Below, in pieces: positions 52,377 through 61,027 of a stretch of DNA of 64,000 nt. Every line of letters begins with the position of its first letter. Within the stretch, counting starts at the first letter, position 1. The stretch is from Streptomyces sp. NBC_00459 (lineage in GTDB: Bacteria; Actinomycetota; Actinomycetes; Streptomycetales; Streptomycetaceae). The translations under genes were made by a program, and so were the position numbers. The stretch is taken from the NCBI RefSeq assembly GCF_036013955.1, contig NZ_CP107903.1:9486001-9550000 (forward strand). The letters are read 5' to 3'. The notes under the pieces were generated by a model, which worked only from the letters and a program-made list of their open reading frames with translations, was not told the origin of the DNA and searched no databases.

Positions 52377-53504
52377 ATGGCATGGCTGAGGAAACGCGGG
52401 GGGCGGGCGGTCGGGCTCGTGGCGAGTACGGCAATGGCGCTGGCGTTGACCGCCTGCAACTCGGGCGGCTCCGGCGGCAGGGAGCCCGAGGGACGCGAGG
52501 CGAAGTACCAGCGCGTCATCGAAGATCCTCACCCGCGCCCCGCCGATGTCATCGAAATGGCCGGCGCACCATACGGAGTGGCCCGTGCGGGCGACGGCTC
52601 GCTCCTGCTGACGTACGAGGCCGACAACGTCGAGGACGACGAGGGGCCGGCCGCCACCGCCTGGCGCATCGTCGGCCCCGACGGCCGCACGGTCGCCGAG
52701 CACGCGGAGCACGCGAATGCGGAGGATGTGCCGCCGGCGTTCAAGGGGATGGGTGAGGGCTTCGTACGGGTGCCGCAGGAGGAGACGGCGTGGACGCTCG
52801 ACGTACGCGGCAAGCGGCACAAGGCAGTCCTCACCGAGACCCCGTCGAGCACCCGCCCCGGCGACATTCTCCTCACCGAACTGGAGCCGACCCTCGTCTA
52901 CCGCCCAGCCACGCGCACCGTGGCGCCCCCGGCCGGAGTGCCGGACGACGCCATCAGCCTCGCCGTCGACGAGCGGGGCACGGCCTGGAGCCTGGACCAG
53001 CCCCTGACCGAAAAGCCCCACCGCGTCGTATGGCAGCGCGACGCCCGCACCCTCGGTTCCGTGGCCGTTCCCAAGCCGTACACGGGAGGCGCCCTTGCCG
53101 CACGGGGTGGCACAGCGGCACTCTCCCTCATCCAGGACGAGAGTGTGCGAGGCCTGTTGATGACGACGGACGACGGCGCGCACTGGCGGACGGTGCTGGC
53201 CGGCGGCATCGCCTGGAAGGACCTGAAAAACGGCCCGGAGGCACTGGTCCTGGAACTGCTCACGGACGGGCGGCTGCTCGTCGGCGAGGAAGGCGGCCGT
53301 TTCTGGCTCGCCGACGACCGCACCAACAGCGCCTTCCGCGAGCTGAAGACACCGGCGAGGTTCACATCGTTCACCGTCGACGGAACGACCCTCTACGGCA
53401 TCGTGGACGCGACGACATCGACGTACGACCTGGTGAACGGCGAAGGGCTGTGGATCTCTCGCGACGGCGGAAGCGAGTGGCAGCGTTACGAGGCGCGTGG
53501 GTGA
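52377..53504 (+). CDS. Lipoprotein with BNR/Asp-box-type propeller repeats
   Basis: 375 residues from the ATG at 52377 (GAGGA 7 nt upstream), which places a lipobox (LTAC, about Cys24: VASTAMALALTACNSGG) correctly; the same frame is open further upstream. The mature protein is rich in short beta strands and has two Asp-box motifs (TTDDGAHWR and SRDGGSEWQ), as in sialidase/sortilin-type propellers. Function is unknown; it may bind a ligand at the outer membrane face. No operon partner is evident. Confidence 0.75.
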   Translation: MAWLRKRGGRAVGLVASTAMALALTACNSGGSGGREPEGREAKYQRVIEDPHPRPADVIEMAGAPYGVARAGDGSLLLTYEADNVEDDEGPAATAWRIVGPDGRTVAEHAEHANAEDVPPAFKGMGEGFVRVPQEETAWTLDVRGKRHKAVLTETPSSTRPGDILLTELEPTLVYRPATRTVAPPAGVPDDAISLAVDERGTAWSLDQPLTEKPHRVVWQRDARTLGSVAVPKPYTGGALAARGGTAALSLIQDESVRGLLMTTDDGAHWRTVLAGGIAWKDLKNGPEALVLELLTDGRLLVGEEGGRFWLADDRTNSAFRELKTPARFTSFTVDGTTLYGIVDATTSTYDLVNGEGLWISRDGGSEWQRYEARG

Positions 53505-53666
53505 CAGCGGACCGGGGCGGTGTACGCGTCCGCGAGTTCCCGACCGCTACCCCGGTGAACCGGCCGCCCGTTGGTGACGCCCCTTTCCCCTCGCCGCTTC
53601 TCAACTGCGTTGCCGGCGACCTCGGTTCATCTGATGCGTTCACGGGGAGACGGATAGTCTGCCCCC

Positions 53667-54650
53667 ATGGGTGCGCGTGCGGGGAGCGAGGACGTCGGAG
53701 CGGATCTCGGCAGTCAGGGCTGGGATGCCACGCGGTCCTGGGTGGAGAAGGGGCTGTCCGAGGCGGAGCGCATCGAAAAGGTGGTGCGGCTGCGCGGCGG
53801 CTGGACGTCGGAGATGCGGCGCCTGGACCTCCGCGGTCCGGATGGTCGGCGCTCACTCGTCCTGCGGTCCTTCGTCAAGCCTTTCTTCGTTCGGCATTCG
53901 GAAGGTCTGCTGGGCCGCGAGGCGACTGTCCTGCGCCTGCTCGGTGACACGGATGTGCCCGCGGCCGGCTTCGTGGCGGTGGACGCGACGGCGCAGTACT
54001 GCGATCACCCCTCCTTGCTGATGTCCCTGCTGCCGGGGACTGTGCGCCTGAGCGATCAGGGAGCTGATGACCGCGCAGACCTGCTGGCCCGCCAGTTGGT
54101 GCGTATCCATCAGCTGCCGGTGACCGCGCAGCAACGGCCTCGCGCCTACCAGGCCTGGGCCTCTCCCGAACGAGTGAATCCGCCCGTGGCCACCGAGCGG
54201 CCCGACCTCTGGCAGCGGGCTGTCGACGTCATCCGCCGGGACCCCCCGGGCTACGAGGGTTGCTTCCTGCACCGGGACTTCCATCCCGGCAACGTCCTCT
54301 TCACAGGCAGCGACGATGATCTCCGGGTCAGTGGTGTCGTCGACTGGGTGGAGACCTCCTGGGGGCCGGCCGACCTGGACGTGGCTCATTGCTCGACGGC
54401 CCTCGCCCTGCTGCACGGGATTCCCGCAGGCATGCGCTTCGCCGATCGCTATGTCGACGCGGGCGGAACCCTGACCGACGACGACACCGCACATCTCCAC
54501 TGGCGGCTGCTGGACGCGCTGGGGTTCGCTCCGGACGCGGAAAAGATTGCTGTCCCCTGGCGTGAACTGGGCCGCGTCGATCTGACAGCCACTGTCCTGA
54601 CTCGACGGTTGGAGGGATACATCGAATCCCTCTTCGAACGCTATGGCTGA
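53667..54650 (+). CDS. Aminoglycoside-phosphotransferase/choline-kinase-fold protein
   Basis: 327 residues. The Brenner motif HRDFHPGNVLF (about 204-214) and the metal Asp in GVVDWVETSWGPADLDVAH are intact, as is an N-lobe with SLVLRSFV (ATP-binding Lys replaced by Arg in this position). APH-family kinases phosphorylate aminoglycosides, macrolides, or house-keeping metabolites; nothing here indicates resistance. The gene stands alone and lacks a strong ribosome site. Confidence 0.85.
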   Translation: MGARAGSEDVGADLGSQGWDATRSWVEKGLSEAERIEKVVRLRGGWTSEMRRLDLRGPDGRRSLVLRSFVKPFFVRHSEGLLGREATVLRLLGDTDVPAAGFVAVDATAQYCDHPSLLMSLLPGTVRLSDQGADDRADLLARQLVRIHQLPVTAQQRPRAYQAWASPERVNPPVATERPDLWQRAVDVIRRDPPGYEGCFLHRDFHPGNVLFTGSDDDLRVSGVVDWVETSWGPADLDVAHCSTALALLHGIPAGMRFADRYVDAGGTLTDDDTAHLHWRLLDALGFAPDAEKIAVPWRELGRVDLTATVLTRRLEGYIESLFERYG

Positions 54651-54822
54651 ACCATCAACCACCACAGCTGAAGTGAACGCCTACGAACAGGAGTTCCGCG
54701 CGATGGGCAGAAGAGCCGCCGGGTGAGAAACGCGCGTCCGGCCGACTGACCGGACGGCCTGTTCCGCACGGGTCTCGGGCGGAGCAGGCCGTCGGCCTGG
54801 CGACGTCGACGTCGAACAGTCG

Positions 54823-55998
54823 TCACTTCCGGAGCAGCGCGCACACGAAGTTCTCCTCGACCTCGCGCAGCTTCGCGAGGAGCTGAGGCTTCGTCGACTC
54901 GTTCACCTGTGTGGTGAGCGACAAGGTCAGCGACCGCTCGCCGTCCGGTGTCGCGGCGATCAACTGGGTGTAGCCGGGAGTGTTGCCGGTGTGGCCGAGC
55001 ACCACTCCGCATCTCGTCGTGTAGCGGAAGATCGCCGCCCCTGCCTCGTTCCGGCCCGGGCCCGCCGGTTCCGAGGCGCCGTCGACCCAGCGGCGCTGCT
55101 CGCGCAGTGTCGCCCGGGAGATCAGAGTGCCGCCCGCGTAACCGCGGATGAACCCGGTCATGTCCTTCGGAGTGGAGACGATTCCGCCCGACGCCCATAC
55201 CCCCGAGGCGCCGACCAGCTCGCTGACGTCCTCCGGATCGGTCGGCGGCTGGATGGGGACGTCGTACCCGCGCATGTAGGGCTCCGGCAGCTCGAAGCCC
55301 TGGGGGAGACTCGTGTCGTGCAGGCCGAGCGGACGGTACACCAACTGCCGCAGCAGCTCCTCGTAGCGCTTCCTGGCCGCCGCCTCGGCCATCAGGGCCA
55401 CGGCGATGTTGTCCGAGTTGGAGTACTGGTACCGCGAACCGGGGCGGAACAGCAGCGGCTCGCCGGCCACGAAGTCGAGCAGCCGCCGGGAGTCGAAGCG
55501 ATGGTGCGGATCGGCCAGGAGAAGCCTGAGGAAGTCCGGACTGCGGCTGAAGTCCGGCAGGCCGCTGGTGTGGGTCAGGAGCTCGCGCAACGTCACCGCG
55601 TGCCAGGCCTGTGGGAGCGCGGGCAGCCGTCGGCCGATGGTGTCATCGAGTCCGAGCGTGCCCCGGTCGACGAGGCGGAGTGCCACGGCGCCGCTGAACG
55701 CCTTCGCCGTACTGGCGATACGCATGTGGTCGGTCGGTTCGATCGGCCTACCGGTTTCGAGGTCGGCGACTCCGGCCCGCAGGATCCGGCGTGACTCCCC
55801 TCGCTGGAGCACGGCGATGATGCCGGGCGGGCCACCCGGAGCGCGGACCAGTTGTTCGAGCTGGCTCTGCAGTGCGCGGTCCGTGGCGGAGCCGGGCATG
55901 TCCGCTTCGGCGGGTGCGGACACCAGGGCGGCAAGACAGGCGCCGGCCAGTACAGCGCTGACCGGCAGACGCAGGTGGGGGAGACGGGGCAGCGGCAT
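54823..55998 (-). CDS. Secreted serine hydrolase, beta-lactamase/DD-peptidase family
   Basis: 391 residues from the ATG at 55998 (GAGGAG upstream). Signal peptide to about residue 32. Active-site motifs of the class C beta-lactamase/R61 DD-carboxypeptidase family are complete: Ser96-Thr-Ala-Lys99, Tyr192-Ser-Asn and His-Thr-Gly (GHTGNTPGY). The close relation to the R61 layout (LRELLTHTSGLPDF, GHTGNTPGYTQL) favours D-Ala-D-Ala carboxypeptidase or esterase activity rather than antibiotic resistance. Confidence 0.9.
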   Translation of the reverse strand: MPLPRLPHLRLPVSAVLAGACLAALVSAPAEADMPGSATDRALQSQLEQLVRAPGGPPGIIAVLQRGESRRILRAGVADLETGRPIEPTDHMRIASTAKAFSGAVALRLVDRGTLGLDDTIGRRLPALPQAWHAVTLRELLTHTSGLPDFSRSPDFLRLLLADPHHRFDSRRLLDFVAGEPLLFRPGSRYQYSNSDNIAVALMAEAAARKRYEELLRQLVYRPLGLHDTSLPQGFELPEPYMRGYDVPIQPPTDPEDVSELVGASGVWASGGIVSTPKDMTGFIRGYAGGTLISRATLREQRRWVDGASEPAGPGRNEAGAAIFRYTTRCGVVLGHTGNTPGYTQLIAATPDGERSLTLSLTTQVNESTKPQLLAKLREVEENFVCALLRK

Positions 55999-56223
55999 GG
56001 GAACTCCTCGGGCGGGCTGGGGAGGGGTACGCCCAGCATCGGCCGCGTGGCGCCCGGTTGCCTGTGTCGCTGCTGCATACGGCCGAGCGGATCGTTTGCG
56101 TTGCCGTCCGTACGGCTGCGGCGGTGCGTCGTCCGCCCAGGCCGGCGGCCGACATGCCTGGTGGCATGTATGACGCCGTCGCGGGTACTGGCATGCGTGA
56201 ACGGGGGGAGTGAGGGCGGACAC

Positions 56224-56697
56224 GTGGGATGTCATGCCGGCGGTGACGCCTGTACGGCGCCGAACGCGTACCTGATGCGCGCCGGCTACGCCCTGGGCGG
56301 GGATGACGGCTGTATCGCCGACGCCCGCCACCATGCCGTTGCCTTTCTCGACCGGGCACGCGCCGACCATCACCTGCCCGTGCCCGAACGCGTCCGGGAT
56401 GTCGTCCAGTTGGTGGTCAGCGAGCTGGTCACCAACGCCCGCAAGTACGCTCCGGGCCCCGTCCTGCTGGAGCTGCGGATCAACGCCTGCGCTGTGGACG
56501 TGGTCGTGTGGGACAGCGAGCCCAGCGTTCCCGCGGCCAGGGCGGCCGATCCCGGCAGAATCGGCCAGCACGGTCTGGAGATCGTCAACGCCGTGACCGC
56601 GGACCTCTTCATCGAGCAGGAGCCGGTCGGCAAGCGCATCACCGCTCGCATCGCCCTGTCCGAAAGCGGTGAGGAGCCACGCTCTCCCCGGGCCTGA
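56224..56697 (+). CDS. Anti-sigma-type (RsbW-like) ATP-binding protein
   Basis: 157 residues from the GTG at 56224 (GAGGG 7 nt upstream; an in-frame ATG lies 54 nt earlier at 56170, so the start is not certain). Motifs: GGDDGCIADARHHAVAFLD, N-box LVVSELVTNARKYAPG, and the G-box region GQHGLEIVNAV. These serine kinases bind and inhibit sigma factors or phosphorylate anti-sigma antagonists in partner-switching systems. Two SpoIIE-type phosphatases, which would act on the same antagonists, lie at 47 and 59 kb. Confidence 0.85.
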   Translation: MGCHAGGDACTAPNAYLMRAGYALGGDDGCIADARHHAVAFLDRARADHHLPVPERVRDVVQLVVSELVTNARKYAPGPVLLELRINACAVDVVVWDSEPSVPAARAADPGRIGQHGLEIVNAVTADLFIEQEPVGKRITARIALSESGEEPRSPRA

Positions 56698-56771
56698 CTC
56701 GGGGACACACCTCCAGTGCCGCTCGCGGCCATATCTCGGCATCCACACGCGAAAATCTATGTTGACGAGAG

Positions 56772-56800
56772 TAGACATCGGTCGGTGGTCTGGCTATGGT
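56772..56800 (+). promoter_or_regulatory. Promoter at the head of the MerR leader
   Basis: TAGACA (56772-56777), a 17-nt spacer, TATGGT (56795-56800). Transcription should start near 56807, about 520 nt before the MerR start. Confidence 0.5.
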
Positions 56801-57267
56801 TTCTCTCGTAGCCCAGAGAGACAGCAAGGCCCGGCAGACATGAACTGGCGGGTGGTATCAGTGCAGTTGCAGTTCGCAGGACGGTGCGGTGGTGGAGTTC
56901 CGAAGCCAGGGTTGTCGCAGGACGGCGACGGGGCTGACGACCGGACCGGGTGGCCCGCAGTGAGCAGGGGCCGCCGTGAGCGGTACCGCAGTGGCAGTAC
57001 CTGTAGGTGCAGTTCGTAGTACCCAGCAGTACGCAGTCCCCTCGTTCGGCAAGCAGTTGATCTTCAAGGGAAAGAACGGAGGAGCCGACCGCCATCAGGA
57101 TCGCCCGGGCGCAAGCCTTGAACCCGGGTACCGCAGGACATCGATAGCGAGGTGGTCTCCGGTCGAGCAACCGCGATCCCCGTATCCCCGACAGCAGTTC
57201 GGTCGGGTCTGCGGAGGCAGAAGGCCGGCACAGTACGAGGGCCGGCAGATGGTGTAGCAGTTCCTTC

Positions 57268-57297
57268 GGGCCCTGGCGCCGTTCGGCGCCAGGGCCC
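57268..57297 (+). terminator. Terminator or attenuator just before the MerR gene
   Basis: GGGCCCTGGCGCC/GGCGCCAGGGCCC with 13-bp perfect arms and a GTTC loop, 28 nt before the MerR start and 10 nt after the TAG of the leader frame. No U-tract. Its place between promoter and gene makes attenuation possible. Confidence 0.6.
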
Positions 57298-57324
57298 CTC
57301 CACGTGTTCGACAGAGAGGTGTAC

Positions 57325-57657
57325 GTGACAGCAGAGGATTCGTACAGCCGCATGGACGACGATGACTACCCCGCCTACACCATGGGCCGGGCCGCCGAGA
57401 TGCTCGGCACCACCCAGGGTTTCCTCCGCGCCATCGGCGAAGCCCGTCTCATCACCCCGCTGCGCTCCGAGGGCGGCCACCGCCGCTACTCCCGCTACCA
57501 GCTGCGGATCGCCGCCCGGGCCCGGGAACTCGTCGACCAGGGGACCCCCATCGAGGCCGCCTGCCGGATCATCATCCTCGAGGACCAGCTCGAAGAAGCC
57601 CAGCGCATCAACGCAGAACACCGCCGCGCCGCATCCCGGCACACGGCCTCTGTCTGA
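57325..57657 (+). CDS. MerR-like HTH regulator, short form
   Basis: 110 residues from a GTG at 57325 (AGAGAGG 5 nt upstream). The single winged helix is YPAYTMGRAAEMLGTTQGFLRAIGEARLITPLRSEGGHRRYSRYQLRIAARAREL (residues about 15-72), followed by a short helix (TPIEAACRIIILEDQLEEAQRI) without effector domain, the size of BldC/SoxR-type DNA binders without metal site. A conserved actinobacterial family; targets unknown. The hemolysin III gene begins 55 nt further and may be co-transcribed. Confidence 0.87.
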   Translation: MTAEDSYSRMDDDDYPAYTMGRAAEMLGTTQGFLRAIGEARLITPLRSEGGHRRYSRYQLRIAARARELVDQGTPIEAACRIIILEDQLEEAQRINAEHRRAASRHTASV

Positions 57658-57712
57658 CCCCGGCCCGCGCAGACGCGCCGGACCGACTCCGCCGATGCCA
57701 GAAGATGAGCGA

Positions 57713-58516
57713 ATGATCGCCGAAGACATCGAACCGCCGGCCCCCGGCCGGGACTCCCGGCCCGGCCCCGGAACCACACCCGACTCCCTGCGCACGCCGT
57801 CGGTTGACGCGCCTGTCGGCGCAACCCGCAGGCTGCCCGACGGAGAGGCGGCCACCGGCCTGGAAGGCGTGGCGGAGCGGGCGGCTGCCGCGCTGAAGCC
57901 GAGGATGCGGGGCTGGCTGCACGCCGGGGTGTTCCCGCTCGCGCTGGTCGGCGGCATCGTCCTGATCGTTGTCTCCCGCTCGGCGGCGGCAGTGGCAGCC
58001 TGCTCGGTGTACGCGGTGTCGGCCTGCCTGCTGTTCGGCACCAGCGCGGTGTACCACCGCGGAACGTGGGGACCGCGTGGAGAAGCGGTCCTGCGGCGGA
58101 TGGACCACGCGAACATCTTCCTGATCATCGCCGGTACCTACACCCCGCTGGCGGTCCTGCTGCTGCCCGCGCGCCGACAACTGGTGCTGCTGACCGTGGT
58201 GTGGGCGGGAGCCCTGGCCGGCATCGCCTTCCGCATCCTGTGGATCGGGGCTCCCCGGTGGCTGTACACCCCGTGCTACATCGCGCTGGGGTGGGTGGCC
58301 GTCTTCAACCTGCCCGACTTCGCCCGCGCCGGCGGCACCGCGGTCGTCGTACTCGTCGTCGCCGGCGGTCTGCTCTACACCGCCGGCGCCGTCGTCTACG
58401 GACTCAAGCGCCCCGACCCCTCACCGGCCTGGTTCGGCTTCCACGAGGTCTTCCACGCCCTGACCATCGCCGCCTTCACCGCGCACTACACCGCCATCCT
58501 CCTCGCAGCCACATGA
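57713..58516 (+). CDS. Hemolysin III / PAQR-family membrane protein
   Basis: 267 residues from the second of two close ATGs. After about 60 polar residues come seven membrane segments (HAGVFPLALVGGIVLIVVS, ACSVYAVSACLLFGTSAVYHRG, NIFLIIAGTYTPLAVLLL, LTVVWAGALAGIAFRILW and others). Family residues are present: SAVYHR, MDHANIFLIIAGTYTP, and the C-terminal HEVFHALTIAAFTAHYTAI with the metal-binding His residues. In bacteria PAQR proteins influence membrane lipid balance; hemolytic activity is by name only. Confidence 0.87.
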   Translation: MIAEDIEPPAPGRDSRPGPGTTPDSLRTPSVDAPVGATRRLPDGEAATGLEGVAERAAAALKPRMRGWLHAGVFPLALVGGIVLIVVSRSAAAVAACSVYAVSACLLFGTSAVYHRGTWGPRGEAVLRRMDHANIFLIIAGTYTPLAVLLLPARRQLVLLTVVWAGALAGIAFRILWIGAPRWLYTPCYIALGWVAVFNLPDFARAGGTAVVVLVVAGGLLYTAGAVVYGLKRPDPSPAWFGFHEVFHALTIAAFTAHYTAILLAAT

Positions 58517-58716
58517 CCGCGTTCGGGGCACGCCGAAGGGTGGGACTCGGGCTGAAGAGGGTCTTGGCCGCACATGGTCCGGGAGAGGCCGACCAGCGGA
58601 GCGGGACCCGGGCCCCGTGATGCAATGTGACCTGTCCGGCACCGAACCCGGCACAGCTCTTTCTCGCGCTTCCGGGGCGGAGTCCTGAGCGTCATCGAGC
58701 AATTGAGGGAGTCGCT

Positions 58717-60027
58717 GTGACCGAAGGAGGGCCGGACGGCGGACAGGCCACTCGTCTTCCCGTGGGCGAGAGGGGCCCGGGCAGGGCGATGACTCTGGCG
58801 GGGACGTTGGAGGCGGCCGAGGCCGCGGCGCCGGTGGAGTCGCTCGACGTGGTCGCGCGCATGCTCAAGGAGCAACTCGGGGCCATGTCGGTGTCGTTCC
58901 TCATCACCGACTTCACCGGCACCTCGGTCGTACGGCTGGGGACGGCGGGCAGTGTCGACACCGATGAACCCGCCCGGCGGATCGTGCTGCGGGGCACCCT
59001 TTACGACGACGTGATCCGCACCCAGCGGCCGAGCCTGGAGGACAAGGGCGAGGGCGCCCTCGTGCGGATCGTCGCCCCGGTGACCAACCGCGGGGACGCC
59101 ATCGGGCTCCTCGAACTGTTCCTGCCCGTGACGCCGGACGCGGAGGTGATGCGGGAGATCGGCGAGACGGCGCACGCGCTGGCGTACATCGTCATCGCGA
59201 ACCGCTCGTACACCGACGTCTACCAGTGGGGCCGCCGCACCACCCCGCTGAGCCTGGCCGCCGAGATCCAGCACAGGCTGCTCCCCGCGTCGCTGGCGTG
59301 CGAGGCCGCGCAGTTCGCGGTCGCCGGGGCGCTGGAGCCGGCCGACCACGTCGGAGGCGACACCTTCGACTACGTGGTCGACCGGGACAGCGTCCAGCTC
59401 TCCGTCACCGACGCCATGGGGCACGACGTCGACGCCGCACTGCTGGCCACCCTCCTGGTCGGTGCCCTGCGGCGGGCCCGGCGAGCCGGTGCCGACCTCG
59501 CCGAACAGGCCCACCAGGCCGACCAGGCCATGCGCGAGTACGGCCGCCAGGGCTACGTCACCGGCCAACTCCTGCGCATCAGTCTGATCGACGGCAAGAC
59601 CGAGTTCATCAACGCCGGGCACCCCTGGCCGCTGCGGATGCGGGACGGAGAGGTGCGGGAAATGACCCCGAAGATCGACACACCGTTCGGCTTCCCCGTC
59701 CCTCACACCTACCGGGTGCAGTCGCTGGATCTGCGGCCCGGCGACCGGCTGGTGATGCTGACCGACGGCATGCTGGAGCGCAACGCGGGCCGCCTCGATC
59801 TGTCCGACCTGATCGTGCGCACCCGCGCGCTGCATCCACGCGAGGCCGCCCGCAACCTCATCGCGGCGATCGTCGACGCCAACGACGGCCACCTGCAGGA
59901 CGACGCGACCGTCATGTGCCTGGACTGGCACGGCACCGGCAACTCCCATCGTGACGCCGCCACCGGAGCCGACCTCACCGATGCCTCACGAGCGTCAAGA
60001 ACGGGACGGACCACTCCCGGGCGATGA
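58717..60027 (+). CDS. GAF-like/SpoIIE (PP2C) phosphatase
   Basis: 436 residues from a GTG at 58717 (GAGGGAG 6 nt upstream). Residues 30-185 form a sensor domain with GAF character (VESLDVVARMLKEQLGAMSVSFLITDFTG). Residues 200-420 are PP2C/SpoIIE: LQHRLLPASL-like linker IQHRLLPASL, VGGDTFDYV, VTDAMGHDVDAA, INAGHPWPLRM, MLTDGMLERNAG, QDDATVMCLDW. All metal Asp positions are kept. It should dephosphorylate anti-sigma antagonists, perhaps those of the RsbW-like protein at 56.2 kb. Confidence 0.9.
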   Translation: MTEGGPDGGQATRLPVGERGPGRAMTLAGTLEAAEAAAPVESLDVVARMLKEQLGAMSVSFLITDFTGTSVVRLGTAGSVDTDEPARRIVLRGTLYDDVIRTQRPSLEDKGEGALVRIVAPVTNRGDAIGLLELFLPVTPDAEVMREIGETAHALAYIVIANRSYTDVYQWGRRTTPLSLAAEIQHRLLPASLACEAAQFAVAGALEPADHVGGDTFDYVVDRDSVQLSVTDAMGHDVDAALLATLLVGALRRARRAGADLAEQAHQADQAMREYGRQGYVTGQLLRISLIDGKTEFINAGHPWPLRMRDGEVREMTPKIDTPFGFPVPHTYRVQSLDLRPGDRLVMLTDGMLERNAGRLDLSDLIVRTRALHPREAARNLIAAIVDANDGHLQDDATVMCLDWHGTGNSHRDAATGADLTDASRASRTGRTTPGR

Positions 60028-60047
60028 CTCGGGGCGCGCCTCCGGGA

Positions 60048-60953
60048 TCAGTCGTGCGGCGGCGGTGCCTGCGCTGTGGTCAGTCGCGTCGCGATGGCGG
60101 TGAGGCGTTCGGCCAGGGCGCCGGGGGTGGAGCGGGTCATGGCGGTGAGCTCGATGGTCGCCGTCGTGTGGCGGAGCGGCCGGAACCGTACGGCCGGGTG
60201 GGACGCGGAGGCCGCGGCGGGTACGACGGTGACGCCGAGGCCGCACTCGACCATGGCGATCTGAGAGGTGACCGACCGCGCCCAGTGGGCGGGGACGGGG
60301 CTGAAGCCGGCGGCCCGGCACATGGTCGCCATGGCGTCGTGGTAGTCGGGTGAGATGCGCCGGTGCAGCCAGACCCAGGGGTCGGCGGCGAGGTCGGCCA
60401 GGTCGAGGGGGCCGGCGGCACCGGCGGCACGGTGACGGGCCGGCAGGGCCGCGACGAACCGGTCGGCGTAGAGCGAGGTCGCCGTGGTGCCGCGTACCGG
60501 GGCCGTCTGGCGCACGATCGCCCAGTCGAGCGAGCGGTCGAGGAGGCCCGGCCCTGCCTCGTGGGTGTCGATCTCCTGGGTGCGGATCTCGACGTCCGGG
60601 AGCTCCTCGTGGAACCGCTTCAGCACAAGGGGCAACGGCCAGGAGAACGCCGAGGCGACCGCACCCAGGCGCAGGCGTCCACCCCGGCCGGTGGCCGCGT
60701 GCCGGGCGGCGATCTCCGCCTCCTCGGCCTGTCGGACCAGTGCGCGGCAGTGGTCCAGGAATACGGTCCCGGCGGGGCTGAGGGCGGCCGACCGCTGGGT
60801 GCGGTGCAGCAGTTCGCAGCCGAGCTGCTGTTCGAGCTGCTTGATTGCCTGGGAGAGCGGTGGCTGGGACATCTGCAGTCGCTCGGCCGCACGGCCGAAG
60901 TGCAGTTCCTCCGCGACCGCCACGAAATATCGGGCCTGCCGGATCTCGACCAC
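60048..60953 (-). CDS. LysR-family regulator of the RraA operon
   Basis: About 301 residues; the start is a GTG at 60953 (VVEIRQARYFVAV; AGAGG 11 nt upstream), with another GTG 9 nt earlier as an alternative. HTH: RYFVAVAEELHFGRAAERLQMSQPPLSQAIKQLEQQLGCELLHRT. A type 2 periplasmic-binding effector domain follows. It is divergent from the RraA genes with a TTACT-N5-AGTAA box between, the standard arrangement for a LysR activator and its target operon. The effector is unknown, probably a 2-oxo acid or its precursor amino acid. Confidence 0.9.
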   Translation of the reverse strand: MVEIRQARYFVAVAEELHFGRAAERLQMSQPPLSQAIKQLEQQLGCELLHRTQRSAALSPAGTVFLDHCRALVRQAEEAEIAARHAATGRGGRLRLGAVASAFSWPLPLVLKRFHEELPDVEIRTQEIDTHEAGPGLLDRSLDWAIVRQTAPVRGTTATSLYADRFVAALPARHRAAGAAGPLDLADLAADPWVWLHRRISPDYHDAMATMCRAAGFSPVPAHWARSVTSQIAMVECGLGVTVVPAAASASHPAVRFRPLRHTTATIELTAMTRSTPGALAERLTAIATRLTTAQAPPPHD

Positions 60954-60968
60954 GATTCGCACAGCCTC

Positions 60969-60983
60969 TTACTGGGAGAGTAA
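60969..60983. promoter_or_regulatory. LysR-type binding box
   Basis: TTACTGGGAGAGTAA: perfect 5-bp arms around 5 nt, matching the T-N11-A LysR consensus. It lies 16 nt upstream of the LysR start and 45 nt upstream of the first RraA start. Confidence 0.6.
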
Positions 60984-61027
60984 ATCAGACCTTCTCAATA
61001 TATCTGGTGGGTGTTGAAGTGGAGTCC

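Larger units (their letters stand above)
56698..57324. other. Long leader region of the MerR gene
   Basis: 627 nt. It has a promoter (56772-56800), then about 450 nt with unusual, GC3-poor composition and many GCAGT/CAGTAC repeats, then a strong terminator-like hairpin (57268-57297) directly before the MerR gene. A 93-codon frame (GTG 56976 to TAG 57257) contains QQYAVPSFGKQLIFKGKNGG but lacks codon bias. It is either a small gene, a regulatory leader RNA or an independent ncRNA. Confidence 0.45.

Noticed and set aside
53667..54650. Antibiotic-resistance call for the APH-fold protein
   Set aside because: The fold is shared by many house-keeping kinases; no biosynthetic cluster or specific resistance signature is present.
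54823..55998. Beta-lactamase resistance call
   Set aside because: The motifs equally fit DD-carboxypeptidases and esterases of the same family, and the sequence around them is closer to the R61 type.
56976..57257. 93-codon frame in the MerR leader as a protein gene
   Set aside because: Third-position GC is only about half, unlike every real gene here, and the ribosome site is weak; kept as an open question rather than a CDS.
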